Shown here: positions 5,598 to 6,371 of the stretch, one piece after another
Layout of the letters: each line of letters begins with the position of its first letter
Numbering within the stretch: position 1 is the stretch's first letter
Origin: CAZIUL01 sp964542475
GTDB taxonomy: Bacteria; Planctomycetota; B15-G4; CAYZWU01
DNA: 6,371 nucleotides
Direction of reading: 5' to 3'
Assembly (NCBI GenBank): GCA_964542475.1
Contig: CAZIUL010000114.1
Span: 1-6,371 of the forward strand
Notes under the pieces: model-generated
The model's database searches: none
What the model saw: the letters and a program-made list of their open reading frames with translations, nothing else
Told to the model about the DNA's origin: nothing
Program-made: the position numbers and the translations under genes

Positions 5598-6355
5598 TGC
5601 CCATCAACGACGCACACTGTCACCTCGACCAGCTCAAAGATCAAAGCGAAGCATTGGACCGCGCTGCAGCAGCAGGTGTGACCCGCATCCTTGCCGTGAG
5701 CGAAGGCAGGGAGTCCGGAGAGAAAGTGCTCGAATTGAAGCGCGCATACCCGGGTGTCGTGCTAGCGGGCCTGGGCATTCATCCCATGTTTTCCGTGAGC
5801 CTTACTCCCCAGGAAGCGGAACATGGTTTGGGCTTCGTCAGGAGCCGCCTGCACGAGGCAGATGTTCTCGGGGAGGTTGGGCTCGATTTCAAGCACGCCT
5901 CCACCGACGAACAGAAAGCGTTTCAGCGGGAACTGCTCTCCCGAATGCTGGATGCGGCAAGAGAGTCGGGAAAGCCGATCAACCTCCATTCGAGATGGGC
6001 CCAGCGCCAGACCCTGGAGGTTGCCATCGGTTTCAAGCGCGAAACAGGCCTGCACGCGCTGATGCACTGGTTCACCTCTTCGAAGAAGCTCATCCGCATC
6101 TGTGCGGAAGAAGGCGTTTTCGTGTCAGCAGGGCCTGCCATCCTTTTCAGCGAGCAGGCCTGCGATGTCAGTTGTCACATCCCGGAGCACCTGCTTCTCG
6201 TTGAAACCGACAGCCCTGTGCATTTCGGAGGCGAACCTGCCGAGCCGGCCTGGGCAGCGCGGGTGTTCGCAAAACTCGCCGAGGTCCGCCGGAAGGATCC
6301 GCAGGTGTTGGAGGCGGTGCTGAACGAGAACTTTGAGAGGTATCTTGGGTTTTAG
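5597..6355 (+). CDS. tatD: TatD-family metal-dependent hydrolase (putative deoxyribonuclease)
   Basis: TatD-family proteins are TIM-barrel metallohydrolases of the amidohydrolase superfamily. Characterised members act as 3'-5' or AP-site nucleases in the cytoplasm. All expected metal-ligand positions are present in 252 residues: HCHLD (His7, His9), GIHP (His62), GEVGLDF (Glu93), LHSR (His131), MHW (His157) and ETDSP (Asp205). The C-terminal NENFERYLGF matches the conserved end of the family, so the protein is complete. The ATG overlaps the LysM gene stop (TGATG, 5595-5599) with AAAGGA just upstream, indicating translational coupling. The symbol denotes family only; several paralogues (ycfH and yjjV types) cannot be told apart here, and the true substrate is unknown. 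Nothing is visible in the 16 bases after the stop. Confidence 0.94.
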   Translation: MPINDAHCHLDQLKDQSEALDRAAAAGVTRILAVSEGRESGEKVLELKRAYPGVVLAGLGIHPMFSVSLTPQEAEHGLGFVRSRLHEADVLGEVGLDFKHASTDEQKAFQRELLSRMLDAARESGKPINLHSRWAQRQTLEVAIGFKRETGLHALMHWFTSSKKLIRICAEEGVFVSAGPAILFSEQACDVSCHIPEHLLLVETDSPVHFGGEPAEPAWAARVFAKLAEVRRKDPQVLEAVLNENFERYLGF

Positions 6356-6371
6356 CCCGCTTATTTCATAC

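Overview
The window reads as a stretch of Gram-negative bacterial chromosome. The evidence is a Kdo (lipopolysaccharide inner-core sugar) activation gene, a lipoprotein-type signal peptide, an inner-membrane-anchored LysM protein, moderately GC-rich coding DNA and tight head-to-tail gene packing. The kdsB-pyrG order resembles LPS-core operons that I associate with Desulfobacterota and related 'deltaproteobacterial' lineages; that phylum guess is weak. There is no tRNA, rRNA, insertion sequence, CRISPR array, phage gene or other mobile element that I can support.

Left block, minus strand (about 1-3049): a small putative lipoprotein gene of unknown function, then kdsB, then pyrG. The lipoprotein stop and the kdsB start overlap as ATGA, and a 43-base A-rich spacer separates kdsB from pyrG. 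PyrG makes CTP and KdsB uses CTP to make CMP-Kdo, so this is a coherent operon feeding LPS core synthesis. The window ends just downstream of pyrG, inside an inverted repeat whose distal arm looks like a Shine-Dalgarno sequence for a further gene off the edge.

Middle (3050-3223): a divergent intergenic region with candidate back-to-back promoters. To its right on the plus strand lie an ICMT/PEMT-type membrane methyltransferase gene (3224-3799) and, 9 bases on, a small RIO/Kdo-kinase-like protein kinase-fold gene (3809-4480).

Right block, plus strand: a 304-base gene-free region (4481-4784) holds a weak terminator, a good sigma-70-like promoter (TTGACG-18-TAAAAT) and a leader of about 165 bases. 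That leader contains a strong, apparently switch-like set of competing hairpins. It precedes a two-gene unit: a membrane-anchored double-LysM protein (4785-5597) and a TatD-family metal-dependent hydrolase (5597-6355), whose stop and start codons overlap by one base (TGATG).

The coding genes belong mostly to well-known families. The least explained element, and the one most worth follow-up, is the structured leader at about 4619-4784. Next come the unrecognised lipoprotein locked to kdsB and the methyltransferase-kinase pair.
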